39,825 nucleotides of DNA from Prevotellaceae bacterium (GTDB lineage: Bacteria; Bacteroidota; Bacteroidia; Bacteroidales; Paludibacteraceae). The position numbers and the translations under genes are program-made. Positions 1-7,755 of this stretch are shown piece by piece. The notes under the pieces were generated by a model. The model was not told where the DNA came from, did not search any database, and saw only the letters and a list, made by a program, of their open reading frames with translations. Position 1 is the first letter of the stretch, and every line of letters starts with the position of its first letter. The DNA lies in contig JAISYF010000086.1 of NCBI GenBank assembly GCA_031270065.1, forward strand, positions 1 through 39,825, read 5' to 3'.

Positions 1-150
1 ACAGAGGTTTCACAGAGAAACACAGAGTTTTTTTTAATTTCTTAATTTCTTAATTGTTTTGTACGCCACTGATTACCCTGCTCTCCCCTCTTTGATAAAT
101 GTTTCTAAACTTTTCCAAAGTTTAGCGTTTTATTGGTATTTAGCGTTTTT

Positions 151-201
151 TTTTAAAAGCGGGCTTCGCCCGCTTTTAAAAAAGAGAGTACTCTCTTTTT
201 T
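151..201. terminator. Tandem perfect palindromes, bidirectional terminator-like
   Basis: The first hairpin has a 14-bp perfect stem (151-164 with 168-181) and a 3-base TTC loop, with a GC-rich core (GCGGGC/GCCCGC) flanked by A/T tails. It abuts a second perfect palindrome, about 178-201, centred on GAGAGTACTCTC and ending in T residues. The structure would terminate in either direction. It could serve a gene left of the window, or the minus-strand VWA gene, although that gene ends 400 bases away. Confidence 0.6.
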
Positions 202-490
202 AAATTTTTTTATTGTTATTTTTTGTTTTTATAATTCGGCTGCAAAGGTAATACTTTTTTTTGTAAATTATTAAAAAAAAGATTTTTTTTTACAAAAAAA
301 ATTCTTTTTTATTGAAAATCAACATTTCCTGACTTCGCCATAGGGACATCCTGCGGGTTTTTCCAAAAATTTGGCTGAAAAAAAACACAAAAATACAATT
401 TGAAAATGCAAAAATTCAATTTGAAAATTTGAATATTAAATTTAAAAAAAATGTTAATTATTAATTATATTTCGTATTGTGAAAAGTAAT

Positions 491-560
491 GTCATTTCGA
501 CTTCGCTCAATGACCACGTAGAACATTGACAGTACGGCAGGTTGAGCGTAGTCGAAACCA
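491..560. repeat. REP-like palindromic intergenic element
   Basis: The arms 495-510 (TTTCGACTTCGCTCAA) and 542-557 (TTGAGCGTAGTCGAAA) are reverse complements with one mismatch, about 30 bases apart. Extragenic palindromes of the TTTCGA...TCGAAA type are common in Bacteroidetes genomes. It lies just beyond the 3' end of the minus-strand VWA gene and may act as a transcript-end structure. Confidence 0.6.
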
Positions 561-615
561 AAACCAAACTAAATGGGGACTTCTAAAATAATGGTGCAAA
601 GATAAAACAAAATTA

Positions 616-2505
616 TCAATTATTTTTTTGCAATCCCTTTGCCGTTTCCGCCAACCTTATAAATTCACGACGGTAGCCCTGTTCGTCATTATCAAGAGCA
701 GTTTTGGCAAGATAAATTACATCGTCAAAAACGGCTTTACCAATGAAATCGGAACTTATTAAAATTTGCCCAAACATTGCAACGGCAGCGGCAAAACGGA
801 AGTCAGACGATACATTATTTCCGCCTTTGTCAATTAACGGCAACTCAATTTTTTCACTCGTGTCGCTGTTTGGTGCTTTGTAGCGCAGTTTTATCGTCAG
901 CAATTCCTCCGACTGAACAATCTGTTTTTCCTCCATTTTTTTGTTTTTTTGATATTTTAAATCGTCAATTTTGCCTGCATTTGTAAATTTTACTCCGACA
1001 GGCACAATTTCATAAAACGCTGTAACAGAATGTCCTGCGCCCATTTCGCCTGCATCTTTTTTGTCGTCATTAAAATCCTCGTCATTCAAAAGTCGGCTTT
1101 CGTAACCGATTAAGCGGTATGCCTGAACGTGCTGCGGATTAAACTCAATTTGCAGTTTTACGTCTTTTGCAACAGCATACATTGTTGCACCGAACTCATT
1201 TGTCAAAACCCTGTTCGCCTCTTGCAGATTGTCGATGCAGGCGTGGTTTCCGTTGCCTTTTTGCGCCAAAACCTGCATTTTGCTGTCTTTGTAATTGCCC
1301 ATTCCATAGCCCAAAATTGTAAGGAAAATTCCTGATTTTCGTTCTTTTTCAATTAAACTTTCAAGTCCTTCGTTTGACGAAACGCCCACGTTAAAATCTC
1401 CGTCTGTGCAAAGAATTATGCGGTTGTTACCGTCTTTTATAAAATTATTTTCGGCAATTTTGTATGCAAGTTGAATGCCTGCTCCGCCAGCCGTAGAGCC
1501 GCCTGCGGTAAGTTTGTCCAATGCTTCGCGGATTTTCTGTTTGTCTGCGCCAGAAATTGATGGCAGCACTTCGCCCGCCGAGCCTGCATAAACCACAATC
1601 GCTACTCTGTCCTGTTCTCGCAAGTTGTTTGTCAGCAATTTTAAAGACGATTTCACAAGTTCCAATCTGTTTGCACCCCACATAGAACCAGACACGTCAA
1701 TCAAAAACACAAAATTTGATGCAGGCAGGTTTTCGCTTGGTATCTCTTTGGCTTTCAAGGCGATACGCACCAAACGATGTTCTTTATTCCAAGCACATTC
1801 GCCAACTTCCGCCGAAATTTTTATCGGCTCTTTGCCTGTTGGTTTTTCGTAATTATACGAAAAATAGTTGATTAATTCCTCTGTACGCACAGCATCAGCA
1901 GGTGGTATTTGTCCCTGATTGAGAAAACGGCGCACGTTGCTGTAAGATGCTGCATCTACGTCAATCGAAAAAGTAGAAAGAGGCACGTCTTTTGCAAATT
2001 TAAACCGATTTTCAGAATTATGCGAATAATCCTCTGCCTTTTGATTGTTGTAATCGTGTGGAGCGGGCATATATGCGTAATTCGCAACCACATCGTATGC
2101 CTGATAAATCTTGTCTGCTCTTACCGTATGAGCATCACCGACATAGCCTTTGCCTCTTTTTGCTGTTCCATACCCAACCACCGAAACTTCCTCCAAAACC
2201 GTCTCGTTTGGTTCAAGTTGCACATTAATTTTTGCACCTGCAACCTTAATTTCTTGCGTTTTGTAGCCGCTGTACGAAAAAATTAGCGTTTTTCCAACTT
2301 GCGTTTTAATGGAATAATTGCCATTTACGTCAGAAATTGCGCCGTTTTTGCCGTCTTTTTCTGTAATTGACACGCCAACAAGTTCTGTGCCGTCAGATTG
2401 GTCGGTAATTTTACCTGTAACGGTAATTGCCTCATTTACAGCGGATAAGAGCGTGAATGTTACCGCAATCGCTACCAATAATTTTGAAATTTTAATGATT
2501 TTCAT
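616..2505 (-). CDS. VWA domain protein, YfbK family, with N-terminal CarboxypepD_reg-like domain
   Basis: This 629-residue exported protein has a signal peptide (about 1-26) and a carboxypeptidase-D regulatory-like beta domain (27-98). A SusC-style VGYGTAKR motif follows at 110-117. Next come the YfbK N-terminal region (about 175-265, with STFSIDVDAASYSNVRRFL), a VWA domain whose MIDAS DVSGS begins at D270, and a DUF3520/YfbK_C-like C-terminus. VWA domains bind protein ligands through a metal ion; the ligand here is unknown. It is divergent from the sigma/anti-sigma pair, with about 100 bases between starts, so a shared regulatory unit is plausible. The ATG at 2505 directly precedes a typical signal sequence. 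The family call is strong; the role (envelope stress or adhesion) is open. Confidence 0.88.
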   Translation of the reverse strand: MKIIKISKLLVAIAVTFTLLSAVNEAITVTGKITDQSDGTELVGVSITEKDGKNGAISDVNGNYSIKTQVGKTLIFSYSGYKTQEIKVAGAKINVQLEPNETVLEEVSVVGYGTAKRGKGYVGDAHTVRADKIYQAYDVVANYAYMPAPHDYNNQKAEDYSHNSENRFKFAKDVPLSTFSIDVDAASYSNVRRFLNQGQIPPADAVRTEELINYFSYNYEKPTGKEPIKISAEVGECAWNKEHRLVRIALKAKEIPSENLPASNFVFLIDVSGSMWGANRLELVKSSLKLLTNNLREQDRVAIVVYAGSAGEVLPSISGADKQKIREALDKLTAGGSTAGGAGIQLAYKIAENNFIKDGNNRIILCTDGDFNVGVSSNEGLESLIEKERKSGIFLTILGYGMGNYKDSKMQVLAQKGNGNHACIDNLQEANRVLTNEFGATMYAVAKDVKLQIEFNPQHVQAYRLIGYESRLLNDEDFNDDKKDAGEMGAGHSVTAFYEIVPVGVKFTNAGKIDDLKYQKNKKMEEKQIVQSEELLTIKLRYKAPNSDTSEKIELPLIDKGGNNVSSDFRFAAAVAMFGQILISSDFIGKAVFDDVIYLAKTALDNDEQGYRREFIRLAETAKGLQKNN

Positions 2506-2557
2506 AATAACTAAATTTTAAAAATAAAAAAAAATTATAAATTCTAAAATATAGATG

Positions 2558-2565
2558 CAAATTTA
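2558..2565 (-). promoter_or_regulatory. -7 promoter element of the VWA gene
   Basis: On the minus strand this reads TAAATTTG, matching the Bacteroidetes -7 consensus TAnnTTTG, about 53 bases upstream of the VWA start. I do not see a well-spaced -33 TTTG. Confidence 0.5.
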
Positions 2566-2588
2566 TTTATTTTTCCACAAATTATTTT

Positions 2589-2596
2589 TAACTTTG
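2589..2596 (+). promoter_or_regulatory. -7 promoter element of the sigma factor gene
   Basis: TAACTTTG matches the Bacteroidetes -7 consensus. The predicted transcription start (about 2601-2604) lies only a few bases before the TTG start at 2608, implying a nearly leaderless mRNA. It lies back to back with the minus-strand -7 element at 2558-2565. Confidence 0.55.
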
Positions 2597-2607
2597 CAGA
2601 AAAATTT

Positions 2608-3186
2608 TTGATAAAATTGTGGTATAGTAAAAAAATATCGAAATTCACTGACGAGGAACTGCTGATAGGCGCAATAAGCGAGCAAAATTCCGTCTTTTTC
2701 GGCGAGTTGTACAACCGCTACATTCCTCTTTTATACGGCGTTGCGCTCAATTATCTGCAAAATGCAGACAATGCGAAAGACGCTGTTATGAGCCTTTATG
2801 AAAATATTGCGCCAAAAATTGCAAGTTATGATATTATTGCGTTCAAAACTTGGATTTATTCGGTTATGAAAAATCATTGTTTGCAAATTTTGCGAAAAGA
2901 TAAAACCGAAATTTTTGTAGATTTTAGTATAAATTTTGTGGAAGATGACGAAATTTTGCATCTTTTAAATGAAAAAGATGAGCAAGACGAGCGTTTGCCG
3001 ACATTAAAAATGTGCATCAAAAAACTGCCTGTTGAGCAAAGAGTATCGGTACTCAGGTTCTTTTTTGAGGAAATGTCTTATCAAGATATTGCAGACAGCA
3101 CAGGCTACGACTTGCTTAAAGTAAAATCGTACATTCAAAACGGCAAACGAAATTTGAAAATTTGCGTAGAAAAAAACAGTAAATGA
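2608..3186 (+). CDS. RNA polymerase sigma factor, ECF (sigma-70) family
   Basis: This 192-residue ECF sigma factor has sigma region 2 in the first half (FGELYNRYIPLLYGVALNYL onward) and region 4 near the C-terminus (the MSYQDIADSTGYDLLKVKSYIQ helix-turn-helix). It would direct RNA polymerase to a small regulon. No ATG is available. The TTG at 2608 places the conserved FTDEELL segment at the usual distance from the N-terminus; a second in-frame TTG lies at 2617. The stop overlaps the next start (ATGA), so the two genes are coupled. The family is clear; the regulon and trigger are not visible. Confidence 0.88.
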   Translation: MIKLWYSKKISKFTDEELLIGAISEQNSVFFGELYNRYIPLLYGVALNYLQNADNAKDAVMSLYENIAPKIASYDIIAFKTWIYSVMKNHCLQILRKDKTEIFVDFSINFVEDDEILHLLNEKDEQDERLPTLKMCIKKLPVEQRVSVLRFFFEEMSYQDIADSTGYDLLKVKSYIQNGKRNLKICVEKNSK

Positions 3187-4082
3187 ATTTAAAAACATAC
3201 ATAGAGGGAAAACGCAACGGGCAAGAGATAAACGCTCTTGAACGTAAAGCATTGGAAGACAGGTTTTTAGAGGAGGCTTTGAATGGTTATGACAACATAA
3301 AAGGCAGCCACTCCGAAAATATTGCGGTGTTGCAGCAGAGCATTTTGCAGCAAAAACCGCAGACCGTTTTTCCGAAATATTTTGCTATTGCCGCCTCTGT
3401 TGCGTTGCTGCTCGGCTTTGGTGCGTTTTTGGCGTTGAATTTTGATAATTTATTCCCAAAAAAATATTTTATTGCAAAAAATATTTTGCAAAAAACCGAA
3501 AATAACAGTTTTCAAAATTTTGATAAAATAAAAATTGATACAGCAGAATTTAAAAATTTAATTGTAAAAACTGAAAAAGAGGATTTTATTGCGCCAAATT
3601 TTGACAGTGTAACAGGTTTTGATGATAGAGATTTTTTTGAAAGTATAGAAAAAACTGACCATTTTGATGCTGCAAAAGAAGTGGAAAAATCAATAGTTTC
3701 TGTTGATACCAATTCGCAAATATTGATTGCGCTGGCTGAAAATGAAAATATATTAAATGAAGTTGCTGTTGGCTACGGCACACAAAAAAGAAAAGATATA
3801 ACTCCCTCCGAAAAAACAAAAAAACCTGAGCCGATTATCGGTGCGAGAGCATATAAAAATTACCTCAAAAAGAATATCAACTACTCAATAAACGCAGACG
3901 GAAAGAGCGTTAAAGGCAAAGTTACGGTTGTTTTCTCAGTTGATACATTAGGACACCCGACAAATATTCGAGTAACAAAACCGCTCTGCCCTGAGTGCGA
4001 CAAAGAGGCTGTCCGCCTGATAACAAACGGCAGTGCTTGGACTCAAAGCAGCATAGAGGCAGAGGTGGAAATAATTTTTTAA
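3183..4082 (+). CDS. Membrane anti-sigma-like protein with TonB-type C-terminal domain
   Basis: This 299-residue single-pass protein has a cytoplasmic N-terminus (about 1-64) containing INALERKALEDRFLEEALNGYD. That resembles the short anti-sigma-like segment found in many Bacteroidetes proteins encoded beside ECF sigma factors. A transmembrane helix spans about 65-86. The periplasmic part carries a SusC-like VGYGTQKR motif (196-203) and ends in a TonB C-terminal-like fold (about 225-299, with VKGKVTVVFSVDTLGHPTNIRV). It overlaps the sigma gene by 4 bases, so it very probably controls that sigma factor, perhaps by sensing an outer-membrane transporter. Function is inferred from architecture and context. 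Confidence 0.7.
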   Translation: MNLKTYIEGKRNGQEINALERKALEDRFLEEALNGYDNIKGSHSENIAVLQQSILQQKPQTVFPKYFAIAASVALLLGFGAFLALNFDNLFPKKYFIAKNILQKTENNSFQNFDKIKIDTAEFKNLIVKTEKEDFIAPNFDSVTGFDDRDFFESIEKTDHFDAAKEVEKSIVSVDTNSQILIALAENENILNEVAVGYGTQKRKDITPSEKTKKPEPIIGARAYKNYLKKNINYSINADGKSVKGKVTVVFSVDTLGHPTNIRVTKPLCPECDKEAVRLITNGSAWTQSSIEAEVEIIF

Positions 4083-4090
4083 AAACACAA

Positions 4091-4190
4091 TGTTATTGAT
4101 GGTTATTGATAGTTATTTGTAGTTATTGATGGTTATTGATAGTTATTCGTAGTTATTAATGGTTATTGATAGTTATTTGTGGTTATTTTA
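4091..4190 (+). repeat. Ten 10-bp-phased decamers (three 30-bp units)
   Basis: Ten consecutive decamers of the form (A/G/T)GTTATTnnT run without a break. They group into three near-identical 30-bp units at 4092-4121, 4122-4151 and 4152-4181. One helical turn per decamer puts each GTTATT on the same DNA face. Downstream, ATAAC recurs at 4231, 4241, 4251 and 4261 in inverted orientation, so the transcript could also fold into a long hairpin. Confidence 0.85.
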
Positions 4191-4230
4191 TTGTAAAAAA
4201 CTAATAATAACAATAAATAACGCGAAGCAA

Positions 4231-4270
4231 ATAACTGTTAATAACTATTAATAACTATCAATAACAATAA
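4231..4270 (+). repeat. Inverted 10-bp-phased ATAAC decamers before the LptF/G gene
   Basis: Four ATAAC-headed decamers start at 4231, 4241, 4251 and 4261. They are the reverse complement of the decamer array at 4091-4190; AATAACTATCAATAAC, for example, is the complement of GTTATTGATAGTTATT. The set ends a few bases before the ATG at 4276, so it lies in the leader of the permease gene and could affect its translation. Confidence 0.75.
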
Positions 4271-4275
4271 ATATT

Positions 4276-5751
4276 ATGAATATCAAACGCATAGACCGCT
4301 ACATTTTCAGCAATTTTATAACGCTGTTTTTTGTTACGTTTTTCATTTGCCTTTTTATCGTGGTTATGCAATTTGTGTGGTTGCACGTCGATGAATTGAT
4401 TGGCAAAGGAATACCGCTTGGTATTTTATTGCGTTTTTTTTACTATGCCTGCCTCACATCAACGCCAGTCGCGATGCCGCTGGCGATATTGCTCGCTTCG
4501 TTAATGACATTCGGCAATCTTGGAGAGCGTCTCGAACTGCTGTCTATGAAAACTGCGGGAATTTCGCTTTTTAGGATAATGCGTTCGCTGATAATTTTTA
4601 TCTCGTTTGTGGTAATAGGTGCATTCTTTTTTTCAAATAATGTGATACCGATTGCGCAGAAAAAAATGTGGGTGCTGATGTTTTCGTTCCGCCAAAAATC
4701 GCCTGAATTGGAAATTCCTACGGGCGAATTTTACTCAGGTATTCGCGGAATGAACATTTATGTCAGGCATAAAGATGCCAAGAAAAAAGCCCTTTGCGAT
4801 GTAATGATTTACGACTACACAAACGGCTTTGAAAACGCCAATGTTACCACCGCCGACACGTTGCGGATTTCCACCACAGAGGACAAAAAGAATCTGGTTA
4901 TTTCGCTAATAAACGGCGAATATTTTGAAAATCTGCAAAAGCAAATGACAGGGCAAAACAACACGCCATACCGCCGCGAAACTTTTGAAAAAAAGGATTT
5001 GCTGCTTGATTTTGACTCTAATTTTCAAGAACTTAACGATGATATTTTTGATAATCAGCATATCAGCAAAGATTTTCAAAAACTGAGCAAAGATATTGAT
5101 TCTATAAATATTGTTCGTGATAGTTTGAAAGACGCTTATGCCGAAAATCTTGTAAAAAACCGCCTTTTTGAAAAAGCCTACCAGCCGACTTACATTGAGC
5201 GCAGAGATAGTTTGCCGATAAAATTTTCCGAAAAAACGATAAACACAGACTCATTATTCCTGTCCTCGTCGCAAGAGGAAATGAAACGCATCGCCTCCAC
5301 CTCGGTGCAGAAAATGCAGAACGTAATATCTGATGTGCAGTACAACACCATTGTGATTAACGATGCGGATAACTATTTTGTACGGCACGATATTGAGTGG
5401 CACAGAAAATTCACGCTCTCGTTTGCCTGCCTGATATTCTTTTTTATCGGTGCGCCTTTGGGTGCGATTATCGGCAAAGGCGGCTTGGGAATGCCAGCCG
5501 TTGTATCAATAGTTCTGTTCATAATCTACTATATAATAGATACTTACGGACAAAAAATGGGGCGTGAAAATGTTTGGTCGGTTTGGCAAGGAATGTGGCT
5601 CAGTTCGTCAATCCTGCTGCCGATAGGCATATTTTTGACCTACAAAGCGGCGACAGATTCCGAAATATTTAGAAATGAAACATACATCAAAATTTTCGAT
5701 ACCTCAAAAGAATTTTTTATAAAAATCTTAAAATTAAAAAAAAATAGATAA
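4276..5751 (+). CDS. LptF/LptG family permease (YjgP/YjgQ)
   Basis: This 491-residue inner-membrane protein has the LptF/LptG layout. The N-terminal RIDRYIFSNFITLFF motif is followed by three transmembrane helices, a large periplasmic beta-jellyroll region (about 130-370), and three C-terminal helices from about residue 375 (HRKFTLSFACLIFFFIGAPLGAIIGKGG). LptFG with the LptB ATPase extracts lipopolysaccharide from the inner membrane and passes it to LptC/LptA. Bacteroidetes often encode LptF and LptG apart; the sequence alone does not tell me which this is. The unusual leader repeat could influence its expression. Confidence 0.88.
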   Translation: MNIKRIDRYIFSNFITLFFVTFFICLFIVVMQFVWLHVDELIGKGIPLGILLRFFYYACLTSTPVAMPLAILLASLMTFGNLGERLELLSMKTAGISLFRIMRSLIIFISFVVIGAFFFSNNVIPIAQKKMWVLMFSFRQKSPELEIPTGEFYSGIRGMNIYVRHKDAKKKALCDVMIYDYTNGFENANVTTADTLRISTTEDKKNLVISLINGEYFENLQKQMTGQNNTPYRRETFEKKDLLLDFDSNFQELNDDIFDNQHISKDFQKLSKDIDSINIVRDSLKDAYAENLVKNRLFEKAYQPTYIERRDSLPIKFSEKTINTDSLFLSSSQEEMKRIASTSVQKMQNVISDVQYNTIVINDADNYFVRHDIEWHRKFTLSFACLIFFFIGAPLGAIIGKGGLGMPAVVSIVLFIIYYIIDTYGQKMGRENVWSVWQGMWLSSSILLPIGIFLTYKAATDSEIFRNETYIKIFDTSKEFFIKILKLKKNR

Positions 5752-5814
5752 TGAAAAAGATTTTTGCAACTTTGCAGCGTGAAAATATTTTAATAAATTT
5801 ATTTTAAATTTTAA

Positions 5815-6042
5815 GATTATATTGACAACACATCGGGCAGATTTGGCGTTAGCATCACAATCACAGGCGATTGGACTTCGTACATTAGTAACCACGCCAA
5901 GTGGATTTTTATAAATCCAAGCAGTAGCAAAACAGGAACGTACAACATTCAGATTGCGCTTGACGAATTTTTAAACGCAACAGATTTTTCAAAATTTTGT
6001 TGCGCTTTTTATTCCTCAATTCATACTCCAAAATTTTACTGA
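5815..6042 (+). pseudogene. Start-less remnant of a BACON/Ig-like secreted protein
   Basis: An open frame with no usable start codon encodes about 75 residues, including GVSITITGDWTSYISNHAKW and then INPSSSKTGTYNIQIALDEF. The pattern W...W.-.-.-PSSSKTGTYNI.I resembles a BACON-type beta domain, common in Bacteroidetes surface glycan proteins. It sits between the permease stop and the PorG-like promoter. A short ATG frame at 5751-5807 (MKKIFATLQ...) in another frame may be the frameshifted start of the same dead gene. This is most likely a decayed gene; a real alternative start is unlikely. Confidence 0.5.
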
Positions 6043-6075
6043 TAACTATCGGTATTATAATTCCGAAAAAATTTG

Positions 6076-6083
6076 TACCTTTG
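6076..6083 (+). promoter_or_regulatory. -7 promoter element of the PorG-like gene
   Basis: TACCTTTG matches TAnnTTTG, about 52 bases before the ATG at 6135. It would start the envelope operon (PorG-like, uppS, methyltransferase, bamA). Confidence 0.55.
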
Positions 6084-6134
6084 TAGCAATTTTTTTAAGA
6101 AAAAAACGTTTTATCTTGTATAAAACATTTTATT

Positions 6135-6815
6135 ATGAAGTTAAAATCTTGTTTTTGTGTTATATTGTTGATTATCACGAGTTTATTCTTTTCAAAGGCA
6201 TATTCTCAAAAATATAAATACACGAAATATTATCTTGAAACGGGCATTTTGGGTGGCGGTAGTTTTTATTTGGGCGATGTAAATGAGATGCTTTTTAAAA
6301 ATTTGTTGCCGACTTTTGGCGGTTTTGTGAAGTATAAATTTAATGGACATTGGGAACTCAAATTGCAATCCACCGCAGGACAGGCAGGTGTTGGCGTGTT
6401 TGACGGCAAATTTCGCCGAACAACCTTTACAGATGTGGCTGCCTATGCAGAATTTAACTTTTTTAACTTTGCGGCAGGTAAACTCGAACCCGCATCATCG
6501 CCTGTTTCGCCGTATATTTTTGTGGGAATTGGAGTAAGTTTCTTTAACGAAAAAGTTGTGCCGATAGTGCCATTCGGGCTTGGCGTAAAGTATCATTTCG
6601 GCAAACGTTGGAATATCGGCGCATATTGGGGCGCAACAAAAACACTGTGGAACGACAATTTTGACCTCGTTGATAACCCGCTCGGCTTAAACGCAGGAAT
6701 GTGGAACAACAATGATTGGTATTCGACTTGCGGTGTATATATTGCAATAAATTTCTGGGAAAAATGCGCTGCGTGCATAGATGGAAGAAAAAAAAATAAT
6801 TATTATAAAAGATAG
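6135..6815 (+). CDS. PorG-like outer-membrane beta-barrel protein (DUF6089 type)
   Basis: This 226-residue protein has a signal peptide (about 1-24, ending AYSQ) and then alternating hydrophobic strands and glycine turns typical of a small outer-membrane barrel (YLETGILGGGSFYLGDVNE, PYIFVGIGVSFF, NIGAYWGATKT). In Bacteroidetes a DUF6089 protein is commonly encoded just upstream of uppS and bamA, and PorG of the type IX secretion system belongs to this group. The T9SS sorting domains encoded further along fit a working system. The assignment rests on the fold pattern and gene order. The last residues (KKNNYYKR) are basic and unusual for a barrel end. Confidence 0.7.
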   Translation: MKLKSCFCVILLIITSLFFSKAYSQKYKYTKYYLETGILGGGSFYLGDVNEMLFKNLLPTFGGFVKYKFNGHWELKLQSTAGQAGVGVFDGKFRRTTFTDVAAYAEFNFFNFAAGKLEPASSPVSPYIFVGIGVSFFNEKVVPIVPFGLGVKYHFGKRWNIGAYWGATKTLWNDNFDLVDNPLGLNAGMWNNNDWYSTCGVYIAINFWEKCAACIDGRKKNNYYKR

Positions 6816-6999
6816 AATTTTATTAAAGTTTAAAAATGGAAATGGAAATGGAAAGACAACGGTGTAGAAAAATATATTAAATTGCAATAAAAAGGAAAAT
6901 TAAAACTTGATTTATCTTATGAAAGAATGATTGCCGAAAAAGAGCAAGGCGCGATGACTTGGTTTTTGTTCGCAATAATAAAATAGTTTCGGTAAGATT

Positions 7000-7749
7000 A
7001 TGAATTTTAAAGAAAAAATAAACAAATCTTTTCTTCCGCGCCATATTGCGATAGTGATGGACGGGAACGGCAGATGGGCGAAATATAAAGGTTTTGACCG
7101 CCTTTTTGGGCATTCCAACGGTATTAAAACCGTTCGGCAAATCACAGAGGCGGCAGTGGAAATAGGACTTGAATATCTTACACTCTACACTTTTTCTACG
7201 GAAAATTGGAATCGCCCTGAAAAAGAAATTGCAGGAATAATGCGGCTTTTGGTAGAAAGCATCGAAAAAGAAACGCCCACATTTCATCAAAACAACGTGC
7301 GCCTGCTTGTAATCGGCGACCTCTACCGCCTCCAAGATGACGTGCGGGCAAAATTGCAGGGCTGTATCACGGAAACAAGCAAAAACACAGGGCTTTCGCT
7401 TGTGCTGGCATTGAGTTATTCATCGAAATGGGAAATTATAAAAGCGTTTAAAGACATTATTTTTGATTTGAAAAATGGTAAGTTTGATGAGGATTTTATT
7501 GATGAACGGTTGATTTCAGAATATCTTACCACACGCAATATTCCCGACCCCGACATGCTGATTAGAACGGGCGGCGAGGTGCGGATTAGCAATTTTTTGC
7601 TGTGGCAGGCGGCATATTCGGAACTCTTTTTTACCGATGTTTTTTGGCCTGATTTCACAAAAGAAAATTTTTATGAAATGATTGTAGAATATCAAAACAG
7701 AGAACGCAGATTTGGAAAAACAAGCGAACAGGTTTCAATTAAAAATTAA
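7000..7749 (+). CDS. uppS: Isoprenyl transferase (undecaprenyl diphosphate synthase)
   Basis: This 249-residue cis-prenyltransferase condenses isopentenyl diphosphate units onto farnesyl diphosphate to make undecaprenyl diphosphate, the lipid carrier for peptidoglycan and O-antigen. Signature segments are all present: HIAIVMDGNGRWAK with the catalytic Asp at D21, FGHSNGIKTVR, LTLYTFSTENWNRP, and the C-terminal DPDMLIRTGGEVRISNFLLW followed by YSELFF and FWPDF. The length is normal. It lies downstream of the PorG-like gene, and only 6 bases separate its stop from the methyltransferase start. Confidence 0.97.
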   Translation: MNFKEKINKSFLPRHIAIVMDGNGRWAKYKGFDRLFGHSNGIKTVRQITEAAVEIGLEYLTLYTFSTENWNRPEKEIAGIMRLLVESIEKETPTFHQNNVRLLVIGDLYRLQDDVRAKLQGCITETSKNTGLSLVLALSYSSKWEIIKAFKDIIFDLKNGKFDEDFIDERLISEYLTTRNIPDPDMLIRTGGEVRISNFLLWQAAYSELFFTDVFWPDFTKENFYEMIVEYQNRERRFGKTSEQVSIKN

Positions 7750-7755
7750 AAGAAA

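Larger units (their letters stand above)
1..615. other. Gene-poor leading region
   Basis: I see no credible gene here. The stretch is AT-rich with poly-T runs and holds two adjacent palindromes near 151-201 and a REP-like inverted repeat near 491-560, listed separately. The first 30 bases carry the dispersed CACAGAG-type motif, and 65-76 (GCCACTGATTAC) recurs inverted at 15812-15823, so part of this is dispersed intergenic repeat. A short open frame at 59-274 is rejected because it is low-complexity and runs through the hairpins. Confidence 0.6.

Noticed and set aside
59-274. Short plus-strand coding frame
   Set aside because: Low-complexity, F/L/K-rich, runs through two terminator-like palindromes, and has no promoter or homology signal.
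5751-5807. Small ATG frame MKKIFATLQ... overlapping the permease stop
   Set aside because: Only 18 codons; at most the frameshifted start of the dead BACON-like gene, not a gene on its own.
6891-6985. Possible short gene fragment before uppS (ends GAMTWFLFAIIK)
   Set aside because: About 30 codons without a supported start or family; could be chance in a 184-base gap.
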